From NCBI GenBank assembly GCA_002256705.1, contig NQJI01000149.1, positions 1 through 6,199 of the forward strand: a DNA stretch of 6,199 bases, written 5' to 3'. The notes beneath the pieces are model-generated. The model did not search any database and was not told where the DNA came from. It saw only the letters and a list, made by a program, of their open reading frames with translations. A program made the position numbers and the translations under genes. The stretch is from Methylococcaceae bacterium NSM2-1 (lineage in GTDB: Bacteria; Pseudomonadota; Gammaproteobacteria; Methylococcales; Methylomonadaceae). This document shows, one piece after another, positions 1-6,199 of this stretch (within the stretch, counting starts at the first letter, position 1; each line of letters starts with the position of its first letter).

Positions 1-310
1 ATAAATGATAAAATGTAAGCCTTAATTAAATCCAAAACATTAAGAAATGAATGGTTACAGGCAGCACCGCCTTAGTTCAGGATTAGTATATCTCTTTAAA
101 CACTGAGTTGAACAAAAAGCAACAGGACTGGGACTTTTTATATCATGTAGAGCCTTTTTGGCTCATCTTTTAGCACAAAAGCATAAATACACCGAAATAA
201 TCAATAAAAATCGGAAGGCAGAAAAGTACTGTCAACGTTTATTTTTTATTTTAGCCGACCTTTTCAACTTTGCATCAATCTTCTTTACCTCCGACTCCAA
301 CTCAACAGCC
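1..310. other. Non-coding leader upstream of dnaE
   Basis: This AT-rich stretch holds no gene that I can support. All three + frames meet a stop within the first 18 bases, so no upstream + strand gene runs in from the left. The only ATG-initiated + strand frames I noted are very short (19 codons from 47, 11 codons from 51) and have no ribosome binding site. The dnaE frame is open from 107 to 310, but the residues it would add look nothing like a DnaE N-terminus. The stretch contains the hairpin at 150-164. I found no convincing paired -35 and -10 boxes: TTGAAC at 108-113 and TATCAT at 141-146 are each plausible alone, but they are spaced 27 bases apart. The dnaE promoter is therefore either here in a non-consensus form or upstream of the window. 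Confidence 0.7.
150..164 (+). other. Small perfect hairpin in the dnaE leader
   Basis: GAGCC at 150-154 pairs perfectly with GGCTC at 160-164 around a TTTTT loop, and a T-rich stretch (ATCTTTTA) follows. The stem is only 5 bp. It could be a weak terminator for a gene to the left, or a structure in the dnaE leader transcript. Either role is inference; a stem this short can also occur by chance. Confidence 0.3.
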
Positions 311-3300
311 ATGCAACCCGCATTCATCCATTTAAGGCTACATACCGAATTCTCCCTGGTAGACGGTATCGTTAAAATCAAACCGCTCGTCAAGCGTATG
401 GCTGAGTTAAATATGCCGGCGATTGCGGTTACCGATCATACCAATCTGTTCTCGCTGGTCAAGTTTTATAAGGCGGCGCTGGGACAAGGAATTAAGCCGA
501 TAGCGGGCGCTGATGTATTGATTTTTAATCCTGAAGAGCCTGCCATGCCCTATCGTTTGACCTTGCTGGTCAATAATCATACGGGTTACACCACTCTGAC
601 AGAATTGATCTCAAAAGCTTATCAGGAAGGTCAGCATCAGGGTGTGCCTATGCTTAGGCCGGAGTGGATAGAAGAGAATCACAGTGGTTTGATTGCATTA
701 TCGGGTGCAATGAGCGGGGATATAGGCAAGGCCTTGTTATCTGAAAACCATGAGGAGGCTAAACGATTGGCTGGACAATGGGGTGCATTGTTTGAGCAAA
801 GTTTTTATCTGGAATTACAGCGAGTCGGCAAGCCCGACGAAGAGCGTTATATTGCCGCTGCTGTTGAATTGGCGTTGGCAACAGGTTTGCCTGTGGTTGC
901 CACCAATGATGTGCGCTTTATTCATCGTAAGGATTTTGCTGCCCATGAGGTGCGGGTATGTATTAATCAGGGGCGGGTATTGGATGATACGCGGCGGCCG
1001 AAGGATTATACCGATCAGCAATATTTACGCAGTACCGAGGAAATGCTGGCGTTGTTTGCCGATATCCCTGAGGCGTTGGAAAACACCGTGGAAATTGCCA
1101 AACGTTGTAATTTAAAGCTGACCCTGGGAGAGAACTTTTTGCCGGATTTTCCTGTGCCGGCAGGTATGACGCTCGGTGACTTAATGGCGAGTGAGTCAAA
1201 AAAAGGTTTAGAAGAGCGGTTGCTGCAATATCCGGCAGTCGGAAAAGGCACGGATGAGGAAAATCGTAAGGTTTACTATGAGCGTCTGGACACCGAATTG
1301 AAGGTGATCACCGAAATGGGTTTCCCCGGTTATTTTATGATCGTTGCCGATTTTATCCAGTGGGCAAAAAATGAACATATTCCAGTTGGCCCGGGACGCG
1401 GTTCAGGTGCGGGTTCATTGGTCGCTTATGCGCTTAAAATCACCGATTTGGACCCTATCGAATTTGACTTGCTGTTCGAGCGGTTTTTGAATCCCGAGCG
1501 GGTCTCCATGCCCGACTTTGATATTGACTTTTGCATGGATAGACGTGATGAGGTTATCGATTATGTCGCGCGTCATTATGGCCGGGATCATGTTGCGCAG
1601 ATTATTACTTACGGTTCGATGGCGGCCAAGGCGGTTATTCGTGATGTAGGACGGGTATTGGGCTTTCCTTACGGCTTTGTCGATCGACTGGCCAAGCTGA
1701 TCCCCTTTGAAATCGGTATGACGCTAACCAAAGCGTTAAAAGACAGCTCTGAGCTTAAACAGCTTTATGACACCGAAGAAGAAGTCAAAACGCTGATTGA
1801 TATGGCGCTGTCACTGGAGGGAACTGCCAGAAATGCCGGCAAACACGCGGGTGGTGTAGTTATATCGCCGACCAAATTAACCGATTTTACGCCGCTGTAT
1901 TGTGAACAGGGCGGCGGTAATCTGGTAACCCAGTTTGACAAACAGACCATCAATCATAAAAAACAGCAAACGGGTGAAACGCCGGTTGATATTACCACCA
2001 TCCCCAGAGATGATGCCGCTTCCTACGCACTATTAAAAAATGGTCTGACTACAGCTGTATTCCAGCTGGAATCCAGAGGCATGAAGGAGCTGATAAAAAA
2101 ACTGAAACCCGACTGCTTTGACGATATTATTGCGCTGGTTGCGCTGTTTCGTCCAGGTCCTCTGGAATCGGGCATGGTCGATGATTACATCAATGTGAAA
2201 CATGGCGCGAAAGCGGAGTACGCACATCCATTGCTGGAGCCCATCCTCAAGCCCACCAACGGCGTAATTTTATATCAGGAGCAGGTGATGCAAATTGCGC
2301 GGGAATTGGCGCACTATACGCTGGGTGGGGCGGATATGCTGCGGCGGGCCATGGGCAAAAAGAAGCCGGAAGAAATGGCAAAGGAACGGGAAAAGTTCAC
2401 CGCTGGCGCAGTTGCAAATCAGGTCGATGAACCTATAGCAACCTATGTTTTCGATTTAATGGAAAAATTCGCCGGCTACGGATTCAACAAGTCCCATTCC
2501 GCCGCCTATGCTCTGGTCGCCTATCAAACCGCCTGGCTGAAAGCCCATTATCCGGCTGCCTTTATGGCTGCGGTACTGTCTTCCGACATGGACAATACCG
2601 ATAAGGTGGTGGTATTGATAGAAGAATGCAGGCAGATGAAGCTGGTCATCCTTCCACCGACTATCAATGTGTCTACCTATCGTTTTACCGTTAATGACGA
2701 TAACCATATTGTTTATGGACTGGGCGCAATCAAGGGCGTGGGGCAGTCAGCGATTGAGGATATGCTTAAAGAGCGAGAGGAAAATGGCCGGTTTTCAGGC
2801 TTATATGATTTATGCAAGCGGGTAGATTTACGCAAATTTAACCGGCGCGTACTGGAGGCGTTAATCCGCGCCGGAGCTTTTGATGAATTTGATGTGAATC
2901 GAGCCAGTCATATGGTGGAATTACCCACCGCTTTGAGAGTGGCCGAGCAGCACGGAAAAATGGCACAAACGGGACAGAATGATTTGTTCTCGCTCCCAAG
3001 CTCCAGTTCGGAAGCAGCGAACAGCGACGATGATGTGGATGATACAGACGCTTATTCTACTGCGGTTGAACCCTGGACGGATAATGAACGCTTGGCTGCG
3101 GAAAAATTAACTCTGGGTTTGTTTTTGACGGGGCATCCGATAGATCAATATGAACCGGAATTAAAACACTTTACCCATGGAAAAATAGCGTCTTTGCAGG
3201 TGTCGCGCGGCAATATGGAAGCGCGTGTTGCGGGCCTGGTGGTAGAGGTACGCACTCGTCAAACCAAGCAAGGAAAGACCATGGGCTTTGCTACCCTGGA

Positions 3301-3733
3301 TGATAAATCCGGCAGGCTTGAGTGCGCCGCTTTTGGTGAAGTTTATGAGAAATATCGGGGGATTTTTAATCGCGATAGACTTTTAATTGCCGAGGGGGCA
3401 TTGGCTATTGATAATTTTTCTGGTGCGTTGCGCTTAACGGTAGAGAAGCTATACGACATGGAGCAGGCGAGAGAGAGTTTTTCAAGAGGTATTAAATTAA
3501 CCTGGAATGTGACCGAAAATAAGGCGGAATCCATTAATTGCATTGAAAGGTTGAGTGAAGTTCTAAGTCCATTTAAAGGTGGCAGTTGTCCCGTAAGCAT
3601 CAACTATACGTCAAAATATGCACGGGCCGATGTTCAGCTTGGTGATGAATGGCGCATACATCCAACTGACGAGCTTATTTCGCGCTTGAAATCCCTGTTC
3701 GGGTCAACAGCCGTAGAGATAAGATACAGGTAA
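311..3733 (+). CDS. dnaE: DNA polymerase III subunit alpha (DnaE1), missing part of its catalytic palm
   Basis: This gene encodes the replicative polymerase subunit, which copies DNA in the holoenzyme with epsilon (proofreading), the beta clamp and tau. The product is 1140 residues (E. coli: 1160). The ATG at 311 is chosen because MQPAFIHLRLH aligns with the E. coli N-terminus; a frame extension to TTG at 158 adds 51 unrelated residues. No Shine-Dalgarno sequence is visible. Domains in order: PHP (about 6-275, first metal motif degenerate, H11-T-E13); palm, with GPGRGSGAGS and two catalytic aspartates D404 and D406 in PDFDIDF; thumb and fingers, with GKHAGGVV, TAVFQLESRGM, ALFRPGPLESGM, LYQEQVMQIA, AMGKKKPEEM and GYGFNKSHSAAYA; helix-hairpin-helix (about 840-862); clamp motif QNDLF (889-893); an acidic Ser/Asp linker; OB fold (about 971-1045); tau-binding C-terminus. 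Oddity: about 26 residues expected after K544, including the third catalytic aspartate, are absent. The clamp motif, length and conservation argue against the error-prone paralogue DnaE2/ImuC. The family is certain; activity is doubtful. Confidence 0.96.
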   Translation: MQPAFIHLRLHTEFSLVDGIVKIKPLVKRMAELNMPAIAVTDHTNLFSLVKFYKAALGQGIKPIAGADVLIFNPEEPAMPYRLTLLVNNHTGYTTLTELISKAYQEGQHQGVPMLRPEWIEENHSGLIALSGAMSGDIGKALLSENHEEAKRLAGQWGALFEQSFYLELQRVGKPDEERYIAAAVELALATGLPVVATNDVRFIHRKDFAAHEVRVCINQGRVLDDTRRPKDYTDQQYLRSTEEMLALFADIPEALENTVEIAKRCNLKLTLGENFLPDFPVPAGMTLGDLMASESKKGLEERLLQYPAVGKGTDEENRKVYYERLDTELKVITEMGFPGYFMIVADFIQWAKNEHIPVGPGRGSGAGSLVAYALKITDLDPIEFDLLFERFLNPERVSMPDFDIDFCMDRRDEVIDYVARHYGRDHVAQIITYGSMAAKAVIRDVGRVLGFPYGFVDRLAKLIPFEIGMTLTKALKDSSELKQLYDTEEEVKTLIDMALSLEGTARNAGKHAGGVVISPTKLTDFTPLYCEQGGGNLVTQFDKQTINHKKQQTGETPVDITTIPRDDAASYALLKNGLTTAVFQLESRGMKELIKKLKPDCFDDIIALVALFRPGPLESGMVDDYINVKHGAKAEYAHPLLEPILKPTNGVILYQEQVMQIARELAHYTLGGADMLRRAMGKKKPEEMAKEREKFTAGAVANQVDEPIATYVFDLMEKFAGYGFNKSHSAAYALVAYQTAWLKAHYPAAFMAAVLSSDMDNTDKVVVLIEECRQMKLVILPPTINVSTYRFTVNDDNHIVYGLGAIKGVGQSAIEDMLKEREENGRFSGLYDLCKRVDLRKFNRRVLEALIRAGAFDEFDVNRASHMVELPTALRVAEQHGKMAQTGQNDLFSLPSSSSEAANSDDDVDDTDAYSTAVEPWTDNERLAAEKLTLGLFLTGHPIDQYEPELKHFTHGKIASLQVSRGNMEARVAGLVVEVRTRQTKQGKTMGFATLDDKSGRLECAAFGEVYEKYRGIFNRDRLLIAEGALAIDNFSGALRLTVEKLYDMEQARESFSRGIKLTWNVTENKAESINCIERLSEVLSPFKGGSCPVSINYTSKYARADVQLGDEWRIHPTDELISRLKSLFGSTAVEIRYR
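1937..1954 (+). other. Junction of an in-frame gap in the DnaE palm domain
   Basis: Here the protein reads VTQFDK directly followed by QTINHKKQQTGETPVDI. In E. coli DnaE, as I recall it, TQFDK is followed by 26 residues containing GLVKFDFLGLRTLT and then EMINKRRAKNGEPPLDI. Both flanks align residue for residue, so the gap falls between 1942 and 1943 (K544/Q545) and equals about 78 bases. The missing stretch carries the third metal-binding catalytic aspartate (E. coli D555) and the conserved lysine two residues before it. The missing peptide does not appear elsewhere in the window. Confidence 0.85.
2975..2989 (+). other. Beta sliding clamp binding motif of DnaE (QNDLF)
   Basis: Residues 889-893 read QNDLF. 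They match the QxxLF clamp-binding consensus and sit where E. coli DnaE has QADMF. This internal motif tethers the polymerase to the beta clamp for processive synthesis. Its presence marks this as the replicative DnaE1 type. A Ser- and Asp-rich linker of about 25 residues follows. Confidence 0.85.
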
Positions 3734-3735
3734 GA

Positions 3736-3783
3736 TTCAAGGTTCAAAAGTTTAACTTTAACAGTTGCACTTTTGTCCTTGAA
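3736..3783. terminator. Probable bidirectional terminator between dnaE and rne
   Basis: An imperfect inverted repeat fills most of the 61-base gap between the two convergent stop codons. TTCAAGG (3736-3742) pairs with CCTTGAA (3777-3783). CAAAAGT (3745-3751) pairs with ACTTTTG (3769-3775). AACT (3754-3757) can pair with AGTT (3763-3766) around a 5-base loop. The tiers are separated by small internal loops. A competing pairing, GGTTCAA (3741-3747) with TTGAACC (3779-3785), is possible. Neither side has a clean run of Us straight after the stem. The + side is T-rich further on (TTATTCTTTTATTTCTTC), inside the end of rne. The role follows from position and symmetry, and efficiency is uncertain. 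Confidence 0.55.
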
Positions 3784-3794
3784 CCATGTAGCTA

Positions 3795-6143
3795 TTATTC
3801 TTTTATTTCTTCAATTACTTTTGGTGCGGATTCAGTGACGGATTTTTGCGGTTCCGGAGCAACTGAAGTAAGAGGTGTCTGAGGTTCAGAGCGCTCAGTT
3901 CTTTCCACTCTTTCAGCAAAAGCACTGTCATAAGACCGGGATTTTGCAGGACGAGCTTCGCCTATAATTTCTGTTGCGGCTTCGTCGGCATCACCACCAT
4001 TTGAATCACCCTCCACATCGGTCTTTTTGTAGTTGGGATTGCGTGGCCTTCTACGGTTTGGACCTCTTCGGCTGGCGCTTTTTCTGGCTGTTTGCCTGGT
4101 TTGCTCTTCAGTTGCCGCAGAAACTTCAGGCGTCATTAATGCCGCTTCAGTTATTGGCGTTTCATTAGCAGCCACGGGTTCGCTTTTAACAAGTTCGACA
4201 GCCTCATCTACAGTTTTATTGACTGGAGCAAGGTTACGCCTTACGTTCCGCCCCGGCCCCCTGATATTGCGATTAGGCCGTGGTTCCTTGCTTTGTTCCT
4301 GCTTCGTATCTTGCTCTGGTGAGACGCGAGCAGGACGGGGTTCCAGGTTTTTTTGAGCTTGATTTCTACCGCCTCTTCTTCGACTTCTGCCAGGCTGGCT
4401 TTCGTCAGCGGACCTGACTTTTTCAACAACTGGCGCGGGGGTTACTTTTACTTCAGGCTCCGTACCAGGGCCTACGAGTTTATGCCAGAAGCGTTTAATC
4501 AAGCTGGCGGCTTCATTTTTGGTTTGCACGGGCGCAGGCGTTTCGTGCATAAATTCCTTGATTGCCGCTTTTTCAACTTTCGGTTTCATTTGTTGCGCAA
4601 AATCCGGAACGGTAATGTCTTCTGCTTTTATTTGTAAGTAACTGGGTTTTTCTTCGGTTAAATCTTTTTCTTTGATACGCTCAATGTCATAAGCAGGTGT
4701 TTCGAGATGCTTGCTGGGCAAAATGATAATGCCAACCTTCAGTCTGGTTTCAATTTGTTCAATGGCATGGCGCTTTTCATTCAACAGAAAAGTCGCACAC
4801 TCAATAGGCAAATGGGCAATGACTTTTTCTGTGCCTTTCTTCATGGCATCTTCTTCAAGAATCCTCAATACCGAAAGTGCGACCGATTCGACATTACGAA
4901 TCGTACCTTGACCTTTACAGCGAGGACACGGTAATTGCGTAGAATCGCCCAGAGACGGTCGCATTCTTTGCCTGGACATTTCCAGCAGGCCGAAACGCGA
5001 GATGCGGCTGGTTTGAATACGGGCTCTATCAATTTTTAGCGCATCACGCAGATGGTTTTCAACAGTACGTTGATTTTTGTTGGACAGCATATCGATAAAG
5101 TCGATAACAAACAAACCACCCAAATCACGCAACCTCAGTTGACGGGCAATTTCATCGCACGCTTCCAGGTTGGTATTCAGCGCAGTTTCTTCAATGTCAC
5201 TGCCTTTTGTAGCGCGTGCAGAATTGATGTCAATTGAAGTTAATGCTTCGGTATGGTCGATAACCAATGATCCGCCTGAAGGCAACGAAACTTCACGACA
5301 GTAAGCGACTTCAATTTGAGATTCAATCTGATAACGGCTAAATAAAGGAACGGCATCCTGATACAGCTTCGCTTTTGGCAAAAAATGCGGCATAACTTCC
5401 TTAAGGAAGTCTTTTACCAGTCTAAATGAGTCTTCATTGTCGATCAAAATCTCATCAATATTGCCGCGTAAATGATCACGTAAGGCTCTGATGATAACGT
5501 TGCTTTCCTGAAACACCAGAAAGGGTGCTTTCTGCTCACCGGACGAGCGTTCGATGGCTTCCCACAGTTGTAGCAGATAATTTAAATCCCATTGCAACTC
5601 TTCGGCGTTTTTTCCGCATCCTGCCGTTCTGACGATCAGGCCCATGCTTTCGGGAATATCAAGCGACGCCATCACTTCACGCAAATCACTGCGGGTTTCG
5701 CCTTCTATGCGCCGTGAAATCCCGCCTGCCTTGGGATTATTAGGCATTAATACCAGATAAGTACCCGCCAGACTGATATAGGTCGTTAATGCAGCGCCTT
5801 TATTTCCGCGTTCTTCTTTTTCAATTTGAACAAGGATTTCCTGACCTTCCTTAATCATATCTTTTATAGCTGGTCGACGACCTTCTGTTTCGGCGCCGTC
5901 CTGAGCTTGCCGGTAGAGCGGGGAAATTTCCTTAAAAGGCAAAAAGCCGTGTTTTTCAGCGCCATAATTTATAAACGCCGCTTCCAGGCTTGGTTCTACG
6001 CGGGTGATAATACCTTTGTAAATATTGGATTTTTTTTGTTCTTTTGAAGGGACTTCTATGTCAAAATCATATAGTTTTTGACCGTCTACCAAAGCGACTC
6101 GCAGTTCTTCTGCCTGCGTAGCATTGATAAGCATTCTTTTCAT
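3795..6143 (-). CDS. rne: Ribonuclease E
   Basis: RNase E is the endonuclease that starts bulk mRNA decay and matures rRNA and tRNA, working as a membrane-attached tetramer and degradosome scaffold. The product is 782 residues. The catalytic half (about 1-500) is very close to E. coli: S1 RNA-binding domain (about 36-127); 5'-monophosphate sensor with VRTAG (R172, T173); DNase I-like active site with D305 in SIDINSARA and D348 in VIDFIDM (E. coli D303, D346); and Zn-link CPRC with C406 and C409 (E. coli C404, C407), which joins dimers. The C-terminal half (about 500-782) is diverged and low-complexity. It has a likely membrane-binding helix (545-560) and three Arg-rich patches near 586-593, 622-637 and 684-700, and it ends in an acidic tail. 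It is shorter than E. coli RNase E (1061). RNase G (about 490 residues) lacks such a tail and starts differently, so it is excluded. The start ATG has AAGGA 7 bases upstream; the internal Met4 is spaced too far from it. Confidence 0.97.
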   Translation of the reverse strand: MKRMLINATQAEELRVALVDGQKLYDFDIEVPSKEQKKSNIYKGIITRVEPSLEAAFINYGAEKHGFLPFKEISPLYRQAQDGAETEGRRPAIKDMIKEGQEILVQIEKEERGNKGAALTTYISLAGTYLVLMPNNPKAGGISRRIEGETRSDLREVMASLDIPESMGLIVRTAGCGKNAEELQWDLNYLLQLWEAIERSSGEQKAPFLVFQESNVIIRALRDHLRGNIDEILIDNEDSFRLVKDFLKEVMPHFLPKAKLYQDAVPLFSRYQIESQIEVAYCREVSLPSGGSLVIDHTEALTSIDINSARATKGSDIEETALNTNLEACDEIARQLRLRDLGGLFVIDFIDMLSNKNQRTVENHLRDALKIDRARIQTSRISRFGLLEMSRQRMRPSLGDSTQLPCPRCKGQGTIRNVESVALSVLRILEEDAMKKGTEKVIAHLPIECATFLLNEKRHAIEQIETRLKVGIIILPSKHLETPAYDIERIKEKDLTEEKPSYLQIKAEDITVPDFAQQMKPKVEKAAIKEFMHETPAPVQTKNEAASLIKRFWHKLVGPGTEPEVKVTPAPVVEKVRSADESQPGRSRRRGGRNQAQKNLEPRPARVSPEQDTKQEQSKEPRPNRNIRGPGRNVRRNLAPVNKTVDEAVELVKSEPVAANETPITEAALMTPEVSAATEEQTRQTARKSASRRGPNRRRPRNPNYKKTDVEGDSNGGDADEAATEIIGEARPAKSRSYDSAFAERVERTERSEPQTPLTSVAPEPQKSVTESAPKVIEEIKE
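4464..4511 (-). other. Likely membrane-targeting helix of RNase E
   Basis: Residues 545-560 (AASLIKRFWHKLVGPG) mix hydrophobic and basic residues in a pattern that would make an amphipathic helix. They lie just after the catalytic half and before the Arg-rich patches. This matches in position and character segment A of E. coli RNase E (PGLLSRFFGALKALFSG), which holds the enzyme to the inner membrane. The assignment is by analogy. Confidence 0.65.
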
Positions 6144-6199
6144 TCAATTATCCTTGTTGTTTCCTGCTCCATTGTCAGATTTTACTGAATCAGACTGGT
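6144..6199 (-). other. Start-proximal part of the rne leader
   Basis: Only 56 bases of the sequence upstream of rne are visible. Apart from the ribosome binding site, I see a short interrupted palindrome, CTGA-A-TCAG (6184-6192), and no convincing promoter. In E. coli, rne has a long leader through which RNase E controls its own mRNA. Whether that applies here cannot be judged from this fragment. Confidence 0.5.
6151..6155 (-). promoter_or_regulatory. Ribosome binding site of rne
   Basis: Read on the - strand, AAGGA stands 7 bases before the ATG at 6143. This is good Shine-Dalgarno spacing. It supports the start at MKRMLINATQ over the internal Met4, for which the spacing would be 16 bases. 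Confidence 0.8.

Noticed and set aside
61..100. tRNA-like fragment (GTTCAGGAT resembling a T-loop)
   Set aside because: No acceptor, D or anticodon stems can be formed around it, and the T-loop consensus GTTCGA is not met.
158..310. N-terminal extension of DnaE from the TTG at 158
   Set aside because: The 51 added residues do not resemble any DnaE N-terminus I know, there is no ribosome binding site before the TTG, and the DnaE homology begins exactly at the ATG at 311.
1937..1954. Intein, intron or mobile insertion in dnaE at the catalytic site
   Set aside because: Inteins do occur in some DnaE proteins, but this locus is missing sequence and has gained none. No intein, intron or transposase features are present.
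311..3733. Error-prone DnaE2 (ImuC) instead of replicative DnaE1
   Set aside because: The protein has the QNDLF clamp motif, the longer C-terminal region with OB fold and tau-binding part, and close similarity to E. coli DnaE throughout. No imuA or imuB is adjacent in the window.
4033..4356. + strand open frame of 107 codons whose start looks like a signal peptide
   Set aside because: It lies antisense to the Arg-rich, low-complexity tail of rne, starts with TTG without a ribosome binding site, and its hydrophobic look follows from the complement of the rne codons. It is a shadow of rne.
6132..6134. Met4 as an alternative rne start
   Set aside because: The spacing from AAGGA would be 16 bases, and the MKRMLINATQ start matches E. 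coli RNase E exactly.
6144..6178. Promoter right before rne (CTGACA with GATAAT, - strand)
   Set aside because: The boxes are 20 bases apart, and the -10-like box overlaps the ribosome binding site region next to the ATG. That would leave no room for a leader, so it is more likely chance.

Overview
The window holds two large housekeeping genes in convergent (tail-to-tail) orientation. dnaE, for the replicative DNA polymerase III alpha subunit, lies on the + strand (311-3733). rne, for ribonuclease E, lies on the - strand (6143-3795). Both proteins align closely, by memory, with their Escherichia coli counterparts. RNase E begins with the gammaproteobacterial MKRMLINATQ, and DnaE has the proteobacterial DnaE1 layout, ending in a clamp-binding motif and an OB fold. 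This points to a gammaproteobacterium with middling base composition. A methylotroph-type lineage such as Methylococcales is possible, but that is only a weak impression.

Layout: 1-310 is an AT-rich non-coding leader upstream of dnaE. It has one small perfect hairpin, no gene, and no convincing Shine-Dalgarno sequence in front of the dnaE ATG. dnaE fills 311-3733. A 61-base gap (3734-3794) between the two stop codons holds an imperfect hairpin that probably ends transcription from both sides. rne fills 3795-6143 on the other strand and has a clear ribosome binding site. The last 56 bases are the start of the rne leader.

The two genes share no pathway: DnaE copies the chromosome and RNase E processes and degrades RNA. 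Their adjacency looks like ordinary genome order.

The one striking observation is inside dnaE. Compared with E. coli DnaE, about 26 codons are missing, in frame, at 1942/1943. The missing stretch is the palm segment around the KFDFLGL motif, which carries the third catalytic aspartate (E. coli D555). The rest of the reading frame is intact and well conserved, including the other two catalytic aspartates. As written, the protein should not polymerise DNA. An assembly or sequencing deletion, a dead allele beside a working copy, or a real and unexplained variant all need to be told apart. I found no other candidate for an undescribed system.
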